DNA of 64,000 nt, from positions 389,628 to 453,627 of the forward strand of contig JAUIHS010000001.1 in assembly GCA_030432255.1 (NCBI GenBank), in the 5' to 3' direction. Below are positions 15,979 through 25,331 of this stretch, piece by piece. A program made the translations under genes and the position numbers. The notes below the pieces were generated by a model, which saw nothing but the letters and a program-made list of their open reading frames with translations, made no database searches and was not told the DNA's origin. Positions within the stretch are counted from its first letter, which is position 1. Each line of letters opens with the position of its first letter. Origin of the DNA: Phycisphaerae bacterium. Its GTDB lineage: Bacteria; Planctomycetota; Phycisphaerae; Phycisphaerales; UBA1924.

Positions 15979-18156
15979 ATGACATCCTCGATCAAAGTTG
16001 AACGCGAAATTGGCGGCCGTACCCTTTCCATCGAGACCGGACGCGTCGGCAAACTCGCCAGCGCCTGTGTGCTCGTGACCTACGGCGACTCCACGGTCCT
16101 CTCCACCGTCGTTCGCGCAGACCCCCGCCCGGGTATCGACTTCTTCCCCATGCAGGTCGACTATCGCGAGAAGACGTCCGCCGCAGGCAAGTTCCCCGGT
16201 GGCTTCCGCAAGCGCGAAGGTGCTCCGAACGAGAAGGAAATCCTCACGATGCGGCTGATCGATCGTCCGATCCGCCCGCTCTTCCCAGAAGGCTTCTTCG
16301 ACGAGGTCCAGATCCAGTGCTGGGTCATGAGCCACGACGGTGAGAACGACACCGACGTCATTGCCGGCCTCGGTGCCGCCGCGGCCCTGCACCTCTCCGA
16401 CGCTCCCTTCGAGGGCCCGATCGCAACGGTTCGCGTGGGTCGGATCTACAGCGACGACGGTCCGGAGTTCGTGATCTTCCCCACCGTTTCGCAGATGGAA
16501 TACAGCGATCTCGATCTCGTGCTGACCGGTCACGACGACGGCATCAACATGATCGAGGTCGGCGCCGCCGAGGTGCCGGACAAAGACGTCCTCGCCGCCA
16601 TGAAGTTCGGCTATGAGCACATCAAGCAGATCCTCGAACTCATGAAGGAACTGCGCGAGAAGGCGGGCGTCGAGAAGCGCATGGGTGAACTCGCTCTTCC
16701 CGACGATGACATCGTCAAGCTGGTCAAGGACAAGTGCGGCCAGGCGATGCTCGAAGCGCGCCAGATCCCCGGTAAGAACGATCGCGGCGATCGCGTTCGA
16801 GAACTCATCTCCGAATTCCTCGATGAGCACTTCCCCGAGAAGTCGGACGGCACCTACGGTGAGTATGCTGAGTCTGCCAGGCGCCGGAGCCAGGCAAAGG
16901 AAGCCCTCCGCACACTCGAGAAGAAGACCACTCGCAAGTTGATCGTCGAAAAGGGCGCTCGTGCAGATGGGCGTGGCTTCAACGAGATCCGTCCTCTCGA
17001 GATGGAGGTCGGTGTCTTCCGTCGCACGCACGGCAGTGCGTTCTTCCAGCGCGGTGAGACGCAGTCACTCGTCTCCTGCACCCTCGGTACCGGTCGCGAT
17101 GAGCAGATCGTCGACGGCCTGACGCCCGAGTACTCCAAGAAGTTTTACCTTCACTACAACTTCCCGCCCTTCTGTGTGGGCGAGGCGCGCCGGATCATGG
17201 GACCCGGTCGCCGCGAGATCGGTCACGGCGCCCTCGCGGAGCGTTCGCTCCAGGGCATCATGCCGGCGCCGGAGGACTTCCCTTACACGATCCGCGTGGT
17301 GTCTGACATCACCGAGTCCAACGGTTCGTCGTCGATGGCGTCCGTATGTGGCGGCTGCCTGGCACTGATGGATGCGGGCGTGCCGATCACGAACACCTGC
17401 GCGGGTATCTCCGTGGGTCGCTTCACCGATGAGGATGGCGGCAGCGAGGTGTACGTCACGGACATCATCGGTGAAGAGGACTTCTTCGGTGACATGGACT
17501 TCAAGGTCTCCGGCACCGTCGAAGGCATCACCGGCATTCAGCTTGACCTCAAGGCTCGCGGCCTGACGCTCGACCAGGTCGAGAAGATCTTCGAGCAGGC
17601 TCGCGAGGGTCGTCTGGACCTCATCAAGGCGATGGAAGCGGTGATTGACGGTCCTCGCGACGACATCAGCCCGCTCGCGCCCCGCATGCACACGCTCCAG
17701 ATTCATCCCGACAAGATCGGCAAGCTGATCGGGCCGGGTGGCAAGATGATCCGTGCGATCCAGGAAAACTGGGGTGTCAATGTTGACGTTGAGGACGATG
17801 GCACGGTCTTTGTTTCCGCGACCAACGGCGAGGCCATGAATGGTGCGATCGGTGAGATCGAGGCGCTGTGTGCCGAGATCAAGCCGGGTGCCATCTACAA
17901 CGGCAAGGTCGTGTCCACCAAGGACTTCGGTGCATTCATCGAGCTCGCACCGGGAACCGACGGCATGTGTCACATCTCCGAACTTGACGACGGGTATGTC
18001 AAGAATGTCGAGGATGTGGTCAAGATCGGCGACTCCGTGCGGGTCAAGGTCATCGCAGTTGATGACCAGGGACGCATCAAGCTGAGTCGGAAGGCACTGC
18101 TTGTCGAGGCGAAGGATGCCGAGAAGGCAGTAGCTTCGTCCGAGAACGATGGCTGA
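15979..18156 (+). CDS. pnp: Polyribonucleotide nucleotidyltransferase (PNPase)
   Basis: The 725-residue enzyme degrades RNA 3' to 5' using phosphate and is a core of the RNA degradosome. Visible parts are the first RNase PH domain (LASACVLVTYGDSTVLSTV, KREGAPNEKEILTMRLIDRP), a helical linker, and the second RNase PH domain (RADGRGFNEIRPLE, FFQRGETQSLVSCTLGT, SDITESNGSSSMASVCGG). A KH domain near residue 572 (IHPDKIGKLIGPGGKMI) and an S1 domain near 634-705 (YNGKVVSTKDFGAFIEL) follow. Length and order are those of the family. It follows rpsO after a leader with a strong hairpin. Confidence 0.97.
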   Translation: MTSSIKVEREIGGRTLSIETGRVGKLASACVLVTYGDSTVLSTVVRADPRPGIDFFPMQVDYREKTSAAGKFPGGFRKREGAPNEKEILTMRLIDRPIRPLFPEGFFDEVQIQCWVMSHDGENDTDVIAGLGAAAALHLSDAPFEGPIATVRVGRIYSDDGPEFVIFPTVSQMEYSDLDLVLTGHDDGINMIEVGAAEVPDKDVLAAMKFGYEHIKQILELMKELREKAGVEKRMGELALPDDDIVKLVKDKCGQAMLEARQIPGKNDRGDRVRELISEFLDEHFPEKSDGTYGEYAESARRRSQAKEALRTLEKKTTRKLIVEKGARADGRGFNEIRPLEMEVGVFRRTHGSAFFQRGETQSLVSCTLGTGRDEQIVDGLTPEYSKKFYLHYNFPPFCVGEARRIMGPGRREIGHGALAERSLQGIMPAPEDFPYTIRVVSDITESNGSSSMASVCGGCLALMDAGVPITNTCAGISVGRFTDEDGGSEVYVTDIIGEEDFFGDMDFKVSGTVEGITGIQLDLKARGLTLDQVEKIFEQAREGRLDLIKAMEAVIDGPRDDISPLAPRMHTLQIHPDKIGKLIGPGGKMIRAIQENWGVNVDVEDDGTVFVSATNGEAMNGAIGEIEALCAEIKPGAIYNGKVVSTKDFGAFIELAPGTDGMCHISELDDGYVKNVEDVVKIGDSVRVKVIAVDDQGRIKLSRKALLVEAKDAEKAVASSENDG

Positions 18157-18204
18157 AATCATTGCTCTTCGGCACTCGAACTGTAAGATAGGAAAGATAG
18201 CGTC

Positions 18205-18244
18205 GGTTGCGAGTTCGCAGTCTCGCAACCGCACGCTGGGTTTT
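18205..18244 (+). terminator. Terminator after pnp
   Basis: GGTTGCGAG (18205-18213) and CTCGCAACC (18222-18230) form a nine-base-pair perfect stem with an eight-base loop. Outer GCG/CGC pairs and, after a short gap, TTTT at 18241-18244 follow. The T run is short and displaced, so this is a probable rather than certain intrinsic terminator. Confidence 0.6.
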
Positions 18245-18322
18245 GCAGTCTCTGGTGTCGACCTTCCTTCCTCCACAGCCGCCCGTCGGCAACGCTCCCT
18301 CAACGACAACCTGCTCCGTCAG

Positions 18323-18339
18323 TGATCCCGCTGGGATCA
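18323..18339 (+). promoter_or_regulatory. Hairpin in the cold-shock gene leader
   Basis: TGATCCC-GCT-GGGATCA is a perfect seven-base-pair stem with a three-base loop, about 80 bases before the start of the cold-shock protein gene. Cold-shock mRNAs in other bacteria have structured leaders that respond to temperature; that role here is inference. Confidence 0.4.
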
Positions 18340-18420
18340 GCATCATCGACGTGGGCGGGACACCGCTCGGCACCTTCGTAATTTGATCACCAGTGCTGAC
18401 CTGCGTACGTAGGGTGTGCG

Positions 18421-18705
18421 ATGAGCGAGAACGGCAACACGGTCGTCACGGGTGTTGAGGGTGTGGTGAAGTGGTTCGATCCGAAGAAGGGCTTCGGGTT
18501 CATTCATGGTCCCAACGGCGAAGATGTGTTCGTCCACTTCTCACAGATCGAGGGTGACGGATTCAGGGTCCTCAAGGACGGCAGCAACGTGGAATACGAC
18601 GCCGAGAAGGGCGAGCGGGGCTGGCATGCCACACGCGTCAAGCGCAAGGACCCGCCGGAGATCAGCGTGCGGCCGACGCAGTACAACCGATCGCCGCGTC
18701 GCTGA
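18421..18705 (+). CDS. Cold-shock domain protein
   Basis: The 94-residue protein has the cold-shock RNA-binding motifs RNP1 (KGFGFIHG) and RNP2 (DVFVHFSQI), after the typical G-V-V-K-W-F-D start. It binds single-stranded RNA or DNA and is expected to act as an RNA chaperone. It has about 10 extra residues before the domain and a basic tail (RPTQYNRSPRR), so it is longer than the usual 66-70-residue Csp. A histidine kinase gene follows 22 bp downstream. Confidence 0.93.
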   Translation: MSENGNTVVTGVEGVVKWFDPKKGFGFIHGPNGEDVFVHFSQIEGDGFRVLKDGSNVEYDAEKGERGWHATRVKRKDPPEISVRPTQYNRSPRR

Positions 18706-18727
18706 TTCGCCGCGGACAATCTGAATC

Positions 18728-19579
18728 ATGTTGTTCCTTGGGATTGTTATTGGTCTCGCTTCAGGCAGCGTGGTGGGAGCGCCCATCGTCTGGATGCTCA
18801 TGAAGCGACAGAAGGCCCGAGCGATCCGTGCCGAGCGCGGCGCCCGCAGGTCGCGTCGGCTCGCCGACATCGGGGCCATGACCAGCGGACTCGCCCACGA
18901 GATCAAGAACCCCCTGTCGACCATCGGTCTCAACGCCCAACTCCTCGGTGAAGCCATCGAGGACCTCAATCTTGAGGAGGGTGAGACCGCTCGTCTCGTG
19001 CGACGCGTGGGCACACTCCGCCGCGAGGTCGATCGCCTTCGTGACATCCTCTCCGACTTCCTTCAATTCGCCGGTGAGATCCGACTTGATCGCCAGGATG
19101 TCGATCTCAACATGATCCTCGAAGAGATGATCGACTTCTATCTGCCGCAGGCCGAGCACCACGGCATCAAGCTGCGCGCCGACTTCTCACCCACACCCGC
19201 ACGCGCCCCGGTTGACCGCAAACAGGTACAGCAGGCGGTGCTCAACCTCCTTATCAACGCCACGCAGGCCATGGAGGAGGAGGGGAATGAGTCCGAAGGA
19301 TCGCACCTGCGCGAGGTCTATCTTCGAACCCGGCCCGCCATGACGGATGAAGGTCGTGCCTGGGAGATTCACGTGATCGACACCGGGCCCGGCATCCCCG
19401 AGGATGTTCGCTCGACGATCTTCACGCCGTATTTCACCACCAAGTCCGCGGGGAGCGGTCTCGGACTCCCCACGACCAAGCGCATCATTGAGGCTCATGG
19501 GGGACACATCGAGGTGCTCAGCGAGGCAGGCAAGGGAACGGACTTCGTGATCACGCTTCCTGCGGAACCGAGTCCGTAG
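18728..19579 (+). CDS. Membrane-anchored sensor histidine kinase without a sensory domain
   Basis: The 283-residue protein has one N-terminal membrane helix (MLFLGIVIGLASGSVVGAPI) and no visible periplasmic domain. HisKA (MTSGLAHEIKNPLSTIGLN, phospho-acceptor His) and HATPase (QAVLNLLINATQAMEEE, DTGPGIPEDVRSTIF, GSGLGLPTTKRI) domains follow. The H-box and the GLGLPTTKRI G2 box resemble NtrB/ZraS-type kinases. No response regulator gene is adjacent, so the partner is unknown. It converges with dus and the two genes overlap by 29 bp at the 3' ends. Confidence 0.88.
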   Translation: MLFLGIVIGLASGSVVGAPIVWMLMKRQKARAIRAERGARRSRRLADIGAMTSGLAHEIKNPLSTIGLNAQLLGEAIEDLNLEEGETARLVRRVGTLRREVDRLRDILSDFLQFAGEIRLDRQDVDLNMILEEMIDFYLPQAEHHGIKLRADFSPTPARAPVDRKQVQQAVLNLLINATQAMEEEGNESEGSHLREVYLRTRPAMTDEGRAWEIHVIDTGPGIPEDVRSTIFTPYFTTKSAGSGLGLPTTKRIIEAHGGHIEVLSEAGKGTDFVITLPAEPSP

Positions 19580-20609
19580 GGCGTGTCTCGAACCGGCGAA
19601 GCCCGCCAGCCGTGAACTCGTCAAGAGCGGCGTACACCGCTGCGGGGTCGCGCGCTGTTCTTACCGATTCCTTCAACGGCTTGCAGGGACCCAGTCGCTT
19701 GCTGAACCAGGAGATCCGACGGCGGATGTGCGTCATCGCATAGTGTTCGCCGCGATACTCCAGCATGCGGTCGAGGTAACGCCGGATGACGTCCACCTTT
19801 TCACCCTCCGTCGGCTCGGGAGGCACACTCCCCGTCTGCAGGAAGCCCCAGATCTCACGGAAGATCCACGGCGCCGAAAACGCACCACGACCGATCATGA
19901 TGCCGGAACAACCCGTCACTTCCAGCATCCGTGCCGCATCGGCGGCTGACTTCACATCGCCATTCCCGATGACGGGGACCGAGCGCACCGCTTCGACAAC
20001 CCGGCGAATTCCATCCAGATCGACCTCGCCCTTGAACTTCTGCTCGGTTGTCCGCCCATGGATCGTGATCGCCTGGATGCCAACCCCTTCGAGCGCGCGG
20101 GCCAGATCCGGGGCGACGATCTCACCATTCGACCAGCCCAACCGAAGCTTGGCTGTGACAGGTACCTCGACGGATTCCACGATGCGAGCCGCGAGCCGGA
20201 TCGTCGAGCTCGGATCACACAGCAACTTCGAACCGCCATCCTTCTTCGTGACCTTGTCAACCGGGCAACCCATGTTGATGTCGATGATGGTCGCGCCATG
20301 CTCCACCGCCCACTTGGCGCCCTCCGCGAGAATGTCCGGGTTGCCACCATACAACTGCATGCAGATGGGCTTGTCCGCATCGTTCGTCGCGGCGAGGTCC
20401 AACGAACGTGCCGTGCCGCGAAGCAGGCCCTGCGGTGACAGCAGGTCGGTACACGCAAGTCCGAGGCCGCCGAGTTCGCGGCAGGTGATTCGAAAGGCGA
20501 GATCGCAGTAGTTGGCAACCGGTGCGAGGAGCAGATTGGTCTCAAGCTGCACGTTGCCGATACGGAGCGGACGCGCAGCATTTCCGGGATGTTGCGATTG
20601 GCTGACCAC
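19551..20609 (-). CDS. dus: tRNA-dihydrouridine synthase
   Basis: The 352-residue flavoenzyme reduces uridine to dihydrouridine in tRNA D-loops. Family motifs are LLAPVANYCDLAFRITCREL, NMGCPVDKVTKKDGGSKLL, VTAKLRLGW, ITIHGRTTEQKFKGEVD, PVIGNGDVKSAADA and GIMIGRGAFSAPWIF. The catalytic Cys is in the N-M-G-C-P-V segment. The start is GTG at 20609 (VVSQSQHP). Which Dus subfamily it belongs to (DusA, B or C) cannot be fixed by eye; the K-x-x-x-x-G-x-x-L-L loop is DusB-like. Confidence 0.92.
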   Translation of the reverse strand: MVSQSQHPGNAARPLRIGNVQLETNLLLAPVANYCDLAFRITCRELGGLGLACTDLLSPQGLLRGTARSLDLAATNDADKPICMQLYGGNPDILAEGAKWAVEHGATIIDINMGCPVDKVTKKDGGSKLLCDPSSTIRLAARIVESVEVPVTAKLRLGWSNGEIVAPDLARALEGVGIQAITIHGRTTEQKFKGEVDLDGIRRVVEAVRSVPVIGNGDVKSAADAARMLEVTGCSGIMIGRGAFSAPWIFREIWGFLQTGSVPPEPTEGEKVDVIRRYLDRMLEYRGEHYAMTHIRRRISWFSKRLGPCKPLKESVRTARDPAAVYAALDEFTAGGLRRFETRPTDSVPQEA

Positions 20610-20648
20610 GCATCCATGGTAGGGGAGCGGTGGCCGATCGGAGAGTGC

Positions 20649-22181
20649 TCAGTTGCAGGAGGTCGCCCACTCGGCCAGGACTGCGTTGAGGTCGTTGAAA
20701 TCGACGGTGCCTGAACCATCGGCGTCTGCACCGGGACCGGGCCGGCCCCACCGGGAGAGAACGAGGTTGAGGTCCTCAAAGTCTGTGACACCATCATGAT
20801 TCACATCAGACGGGCAGGGGCCGCCGCGATCAAAGACATAGCTGTGCCAGACGCCTGCGGGCGTGCCTCCCGGGACGACATTGGTGGCGTCCGTCTCGAA
20901 TGCGATCCAGCGATTGTCGTCGGACATCCACACCCACTGGCAATTGCCGTTCACCTCATCACCCGTCGCGCCGAGGCTGACTCGCTCGGTGGTCTGCGCG
21001 GCGATGTCGTGCAGGAAGATGTCCTGTCGGTTGTTGGTGTCATCGGGGACGAGGTCATTGGACGGGCTGCGGAATGCCAGGAGTGTCCCATCGCGGGAGA
21101 GGACGTACGGATAGCGTCCGCCTCGCACGGCCTCATTGCCGGCCGAGTCCACGCTCAGTCGCGTCGTGAGTCCCGTGTCGCGATCGCGGAGGAACATGTC
21201 CCGATCGAGGTTCGTGTCATCGGCAACCAGGTTTCCCGCGAGGCTCTCGAATGCCACCAGGCGGCCATCGTCAGATGTCCACGCGTAACGCGACTGCTCG
21301 TTGCCCTGGTCCCCCGCATCAGACACGCTGATCAATTCGTGCACCCACGGCGACTCGTCAAGGATGCCATTCTCATCGGGATCGCGATCAATGAGATAGG
21401 TGTCGCCCTCCAGATTGCCATCCGCGGCGTTGAGTTCGTCGGAGAGGTGGTAGTAGGAGATGTATCGACCGTCACGTGTGATGGCGGGATGCAGCGCAGC
21501 GCGATCTCCCTGTTCACCGCCGGGTCCGATGCTGATGCGCCGGACGGTGTCGCTGATGCGGTCATACAGAAAGATGTCCGCGTAGAGATTGTCGTCTTCT
21601 GCGACGAGGTTCTCCGCTTCGGAGAAGAAGACGAGCCAGCGACCGTCGGCGGACATATCGATCCCGTGCGGTCCGGAGAGTCCATTCGGTTCCGATCCGT
21701 CGAACCCACGCGTGATGCGGATCGTGGTGGCGCCGGCTTCATCGAAAACGCCATTCTCATCCGGGTCGCGATCCCGCAGAAAGAGGTCGCTGAGGCCATT
21801 GGAGTCGTCCGGGACGAGGTCACCCGCCTGTGAGTAGAACGCCACGAATCGACCGTCGTGGCTCGCCGCGTGGCCGCGGGTGTGGATCACGTGTCCGCTC
21901 GCACCCGTTGCTTCTGCACCGGTCGAGGAAACACTGATGCGCGTGACTTCATCACTCAGCAGGTGGCGGGCGAAGATGTCGGTGGTGCCGTTGTTGTCAT
22001 CGTCGACCAGGTTGGTCGCATCAGAACTGAAGAAAACCCAGGCCATGTCACCCGAGAAGACGGGGAAGCGCGTCTGCCCATTCGCCGGTGTGCCATCCGG
22101 TGCGAGACTCAGCATCGATGTCCCGGCGAGGACGGAGCCACTGGCCGCGAGCATGACGACTACGCTTGATCGGTGCACCAT
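20649..22181 (-). CDS. Secreted TolB-like beta-propeller protein with C-terminal dockerin-like domain
   Basis: The 510-residue product has a signal peptide (MVHRSSVVVMLAASGSVLAG). It then has repeated blades with the pattern S-x-D-G-R-x-x-A-F-x-S-x-A-x-x-L-V-x-D-D-T-N-x-x-x-D-I-F-L-x-D (for example HDGRFVAFYSQAGDLVPDDS, SDDGRLVAFESLAGNLVADD), a PD40/WD40-like propeller. The C-terminus is a two-EF-hand module (CPSDVNHDGVTDFEDLNLVL .. DADGSGTVDFNDLNAVL). It is probably extracellular or cell-surface. The dockerin-like module would pair with a cohesin-type partner, but none is visible in the window. GGGAG precedes the start. Confidence 0.82.
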   Translation of the reverse strand: MVHRSSVVVMLAASGSVLAGTSMLSLAPDGTPANGQTRFPVFSGDMAWVFFSSDATNLVDDDNNGTTDIFARHLLSDEVTRISVSSTGAEATGASGHVIHTRGHAASHDGRFVAFYSQAGDLVPDDSNGLSDLFLRDRDPDENGVFDEAGATTIRITRGFDGSEPNGLSGPHGIDMSADGRWLVFFSEAENLVAEDDNLYADIFLYDRISDTVRRISIGPGGEQGDRAALHPAITRDGRYISYYHLSDELNAADGNLEGDTYLIDRDPDENGILDESPWVHELISVSDAGDQGNEQSRYAWTSDDGRLVAFESLAGNLVADDTNLDRDMFLRDRDTGLTTRLSVDSAGNEAVRGGRYPYVLSRDGTLLAFRSPSNDLVPDDTNNRQDIFLHDIAAQTTERVSLGATGDEVNGNCQWVWMSDDNRWIAFETDATNVVPGGTPAGVWHSYVFDRGGPCPSDVNHDGVTDFEDLNLVLSRWGRPGPGADADGSGTVDFNDLNAVLAEWATSCN

Positions 22182-22207
22182 CTGATCTCCCTTCGTTCCG
22201 AGTGATC

Positions 22208-23098
22208 CTAGGTGCCACGACCGTCGGAGTCATCCTCACTGTCCTCAACATCCGACGTCGGGTCCTCGAAGGCGCCGTCGACGTCGGGATCCAGCAGCAC
22301 GTGCGTCAGTCTCAGCGTGATGGTTGAGTGGGCGGACCCCTGCGATCGGATCTCGGTCGGAATCGCTGTGCCTTCGACCGTCTGCCAGTTGTCGAAGTAA
22401 ATCACCCGCGGCGGCCGTGCATCTTCAACCGATGCAAAGCGAACACCCAGCAACTCGTTGGATTCGGGGGCGAAGAACCATGTCCTCACAAATGCCTCCC
22501 CAGCCGCGTTGTCCGTCAGCGTCTCAGCCTCCACACCTGCGAAGCGTTCCGGTTCGCCGATGGTGACCTCGCCGTTCGCGGCGGCATCCCGGAGTGAGTA
22601 CAGGACGAGTGCGGGATTGCCGGGGAGCGGTGAGGGCGGCGGTGCATCCAGCTCGGTCCATCCGCCGGACATGCTGTAACGCCATGTCCGATGACTGCCA
22701 TTGATCTGGGCCTCTGCCACGAAGGGCTTGGTCGGCAGCGGGGTTGCGGGCTGGATCCGGATGTACTCCGGCTCCACGCCGCCAAGCAGACTCCCGTCAT
22801 CGACCTGAAGGTCGTCGGGGACCGCGAATGGTCGGGCGTCCGTCAGCCAGATCATGCGGGACGCCAGGTGGTCTTCCGCATCGGACGTGAATTGGATGAC
22901 CACTCGCCCAACCGGGTTTGGTGAGGGATCGAGGTAGCCCTCCACGGTCACGGTCGGCAATTCCGCATCGACCTGGATCTGTCCGGCAGCCGTCATGGCG
23001 CGGCGGACCATATCGGTGGGGTCCGGATCGGCGAGAGCGATGCCGCTGCCGAGAAGTGTGAGGGACGAGATGATCGACATTGGGAGATGAATCTTCAT
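22208..23098 (-). CDS. Secreted protein, possibly LolA-fold
   Basis: The 296-residue product has a signal peptide (MSIISSLTLLGSGIALADPD) and no further membrane segment. The mature part has beta-strand-rich stretches such as YSMSGGWTEL and RVIYFDNWQTVEGTAIPTEI. The latter resembles the late strands of LolA/LolB-like outer-membrane lipoprotein carriers, where a substrate-loss or I-x-Y-x-D-Y pattern is followed by P-x-x-I. The C-terminus is strongly acidic (DVEDSEDDSDGRG). It is 26 bp upstream of the propeller/dockerin gene start and probably in the same transcript. The LolA link is weak; unknown function is the safe call. Confidence 0.45.
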   Translation of the reverse strand: MKIHLPMSIISSLTLLGSGIALADPDPTDMVRRAMTAAGQIQVDAELPTVTVEGYLDPSPNPVGRVVIQFTSDAEDHLASRMIWLTDARPFAVPDDLQVDDGSLLGGVEPEYIRIQPATPLPTKPFVAEAQINGSHRTWRYSMSGGWTELDAPPPSPLPGNPALVLYSLRDAAANGEVTIGEPERFAGVEAETLTDNAAGEAFVRTWFFAPESNELLGVRFASVEDARPPRVIYFDNWQTVEGTAIPTEIRSQGSAHSTITLRLTHVLLDPDVDGAFEDPTSDVEDSEDDSDGRGT

Positions 23099-23294
23099 CC
23101 TCGAATTGAACCATATCGGAAGCTCCGGCGAAACCACGAGCACTTCATCCCGTCCCCATCAAGCCGGGAGGCGGAAGTTTCGGCCGTCCGGGTCCGAGCC
23201 CTGCTGAGAATGAACTGCGTTCCGGCATCACAGTGGATGGGGGAAGCCGTCTACAATGCCTCTCGCAGTTGACCCGCGTGCAGGAGTGGTGCCC

Positions 23295-25256
23295 ATGAGT
23301 TCAGTCTCTCTTCCCCGTTCGCAAACCGGATTCATCGATGGTGCGTGGTCACCGGAGGACTCGGAGCGGCTCTACGGCGTTTCGGACTGGGGTCAGGGGT
23401 ATGTCGCGATCAGTCCCGAGGGCAATGTCCTCCTGAGACCCGACCGCAAGCCGGCCCGCTCCATCGACCTGCACGAACTGGTTGAGGGTCTGCGGGCGCG
23501 CGGTCTGCATACGCCGATCCTGCTGCGCTTCTCAGACGTGCTCCGGCATCGCCTTGGTGCGCTCAAGTCAGCCTTTGATGCCGCGATCAAGCAGGAGGAC
23601 TACAAGGGGCAGTACTGCTGCGTCTATCCGATCAAGGTGAATCAGCAGCGCCATGTGGTGGAGGAGATCCGGGACGTCGGTACCGAGATGGGCTTCGGAC
23701 TGGAAGCCGGATCGAAGCCTGAACTGCTCGCCGTGCTGGGCATGACGGCCGACCACCCGGACATGCCGATCGTGTGCAACGGATTCAAGGACGCCGAATA
23801 CGTGGAGATGGTGATCCTTGCCGCGAAGCTCGGCCGTCGGATCATCCCGGTGGTCGAGAAGTTCAGCGAGCTCGAGTTGATTGTCGCCATGGCGGAGCGT
23901 TACGACGTGCGCCCGAGCATCGGCGTCCGTGTGAAACTGGCATCTCGGGGTCAGGGGCGGTGGGAGTCCTCGGGTGGTGTCCGCTCCAAGTTCGGGTTGT
24001 TTGTCACGGAGATTCTGAAGGCTGCGGAGTACCTCGAAGAGCACGGCATGCTTGATTGCCTGAACCTGGTCCATGCTCACATCGGCAGCCAGATCTGCGA
24101 CATTCGCCGCCTCAAGAATGCGATCAACGAACTGGCGTATGTCTACGTTGGCCTGCGCGAGATGGGCGCCAACGTCACGATGATCGATGTCGGCGGCGGT
24201 CTGGCGGTCGACTATGACGGGTCCCAGACCGCTTTTGACTCCTCCATGAACTACACGATCGAGGAGTACGCGGCTGACATCGTGTACCGGATCAAGGCCG
24301 TCTGCGATGATTCGAACATGCCTCATCCGACGATCGTGTCAGAGTCCGGGCGGGCCATGGTCGCGTACTCATCCGTGCTGGTCTTCGATGTCCTCGGCGT
24401 CTCCTGCTTCGACACGCAGCCGAGTGCGGCGGCGTTGAAGGAAACGGAGTCGCAGGGTGATGACACGCCACAGCCGCTGCTCGATCTCAAGGCGACATAC
24501 GAGAACATCAGTGACCGCAACCTGATCGAGAGTTACCACGACGCGATGCAGGCGCGCGATGAGGTGATGAGCCTCTTCACGCTCGGGTACCTGAGTCTCA
24601 AGGATCGTGGCCTGGCTGAGCAGCTGTTCTGGTCGATCGGCCGCAGGATCCTCGACCGCGCCGGGAAGATGAAGGATGTCCCTGAGGAGTTCAGCCAGCT
24701 TCCCGAACTGCTGAGTGATCAGTACTTCTGCAACTTCTCGCTTTTCCAGTCGTTGCCCGACTCATGGGCGATTGACCAGATCTTCCCCATTCTTCCGCTT
24801 CATCGTCATACCGAAGAGCCGACGCGGGAGGCGATCCTCGCCGACGTGACGTGTGATTCGGATGGCAAGGTGGACCGCTTTGTCGATCGACGCGATATTC
24901 GCAGGACCATTCCACTGCATCCCTTGAAGGCTGGTAAGCCGTATTACCTCGCTGCGTTTCTTGTCGGTGCCTACCAGGAAATCCTGGGCGATCTGCACAA
25001 CCTGTTCGGCGATACCCATGCGATTCACGTATCGATCGACGAGGAGGGAGAAGTGTCGATTGACGAGGTGATCAAGGGAGATCGCGTCAGTGAGGTGCTT
25101 GAGTACGTGCAGATCAATCCGCGGGTCCTGCGGCGGGAGATCCGCCGGGAGGCGGAGCGGGCTGTGAAGGCGAAGAAGTTGACGGTCGCCGAGAGCGGAT
25201 CCCTGGTCCGGTTCTTCGAAGAGGGACTGGACGGATACACCTACCTTGAGGAGTAG
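23295..25256 (+). CDS. speA: Biosynthetic arginine decarboxylase
   Basis: The 653-residue PLP enzyme (fold type III) converts arginine to agmatine for polyamine synthesis. Motifs are QYCCVYPIKVNQQRHVVEEI (Schiff-base Lys), GLEAGSKPELLAVLG, IGVRVKLASRGQGRWESSGG, VHAHIGSQICDIR, MIDVGGGLAVDYDGS and VSESGRAMVAYSSVLVFDVL. Length is close to E. coli SpeA (658). The ATG at 23295 has AGGAG at a good distance; the frame is open further upstream. No speB (agmatinase) is nearby. Confidence 0.94.
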   Translation: MSSVSLPRSQTGFIDGAWSPEDSERLYGVSDWGQGYVAISPEGNVLLRPDRKPARSIDLHELVEGLRARGLHTPILLRFSDVLRHRLGALKSAFDAAIKQEDYKGQYCCVYPIKVNQQRHVVEEIRDVGTEMGFGLEAGSKPELLAVLGMTADHPDMPIVCNGFKDAEYVEMVILAAKLGRRIIPVVEKFSELELIVAMAERYDVRPSIGVRVKLASRGQGRWESSGGVRSKFGLFVTEILKAAEYLEEHGMLDCLNLVHAHIGSQICDIRRLKNAINELAYVYVGLREMGANVTMIDVGGGLAVDYDGSQTAFDSSMNYTIEEYAADIVYRIKAVCDDSNMPHPTIVSESGRAMVAYSSVLVFDVLGVSCFDTQPSAAALKETESQGDDTPQPLLDLKATYENISDRNLIESYHDAMQARDEVMSLFTLGYLSLKDRGLAEQLFWSIGRRILDRAGKMKDVPEEFSQLPELLSDQYFCNFSLFQSLPDSWAIDQIFPILPLHRHTEEPTREAILADVTCDSDGKVDRFVDRRDIRRTIPLHPLKAGKPYYLAAFLVGAYQEILGDLHNLFGDTHAIHVSIDEEGEVSIDEVIKGDRVSEVLEYVQINPRVLRREIRREAERAVKAKKLTVAESGSLVRFFEEGLDGYTYLEE

Positions 25257-25267
25257 GTGCCCTTCCC

Positions 25268-25304
25268 AAAAAGTGAACAGGGCCGCGGCGATGCCGCGAC
25301 CCTG
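25268..25304 (-). terminator. Terminator of the histone H1-like gene (possibly bidirectional)
   Basis: CAGGGcCGCGGC (25278-25289) pairs with GCCGCGaCCCTG (25293-25304) with one mismatch and a three-base loop. On the minus strand it is followed by a five-T run (25268-25272 complement). It sits between the convergent speA and H1-like genes and may serve both, but the plus-strand side has only TTT. Confidence 0.6.
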
Positions 25305-25331
25305 GCCAGTGTTTGCTGTGCTCGCTTCGAT

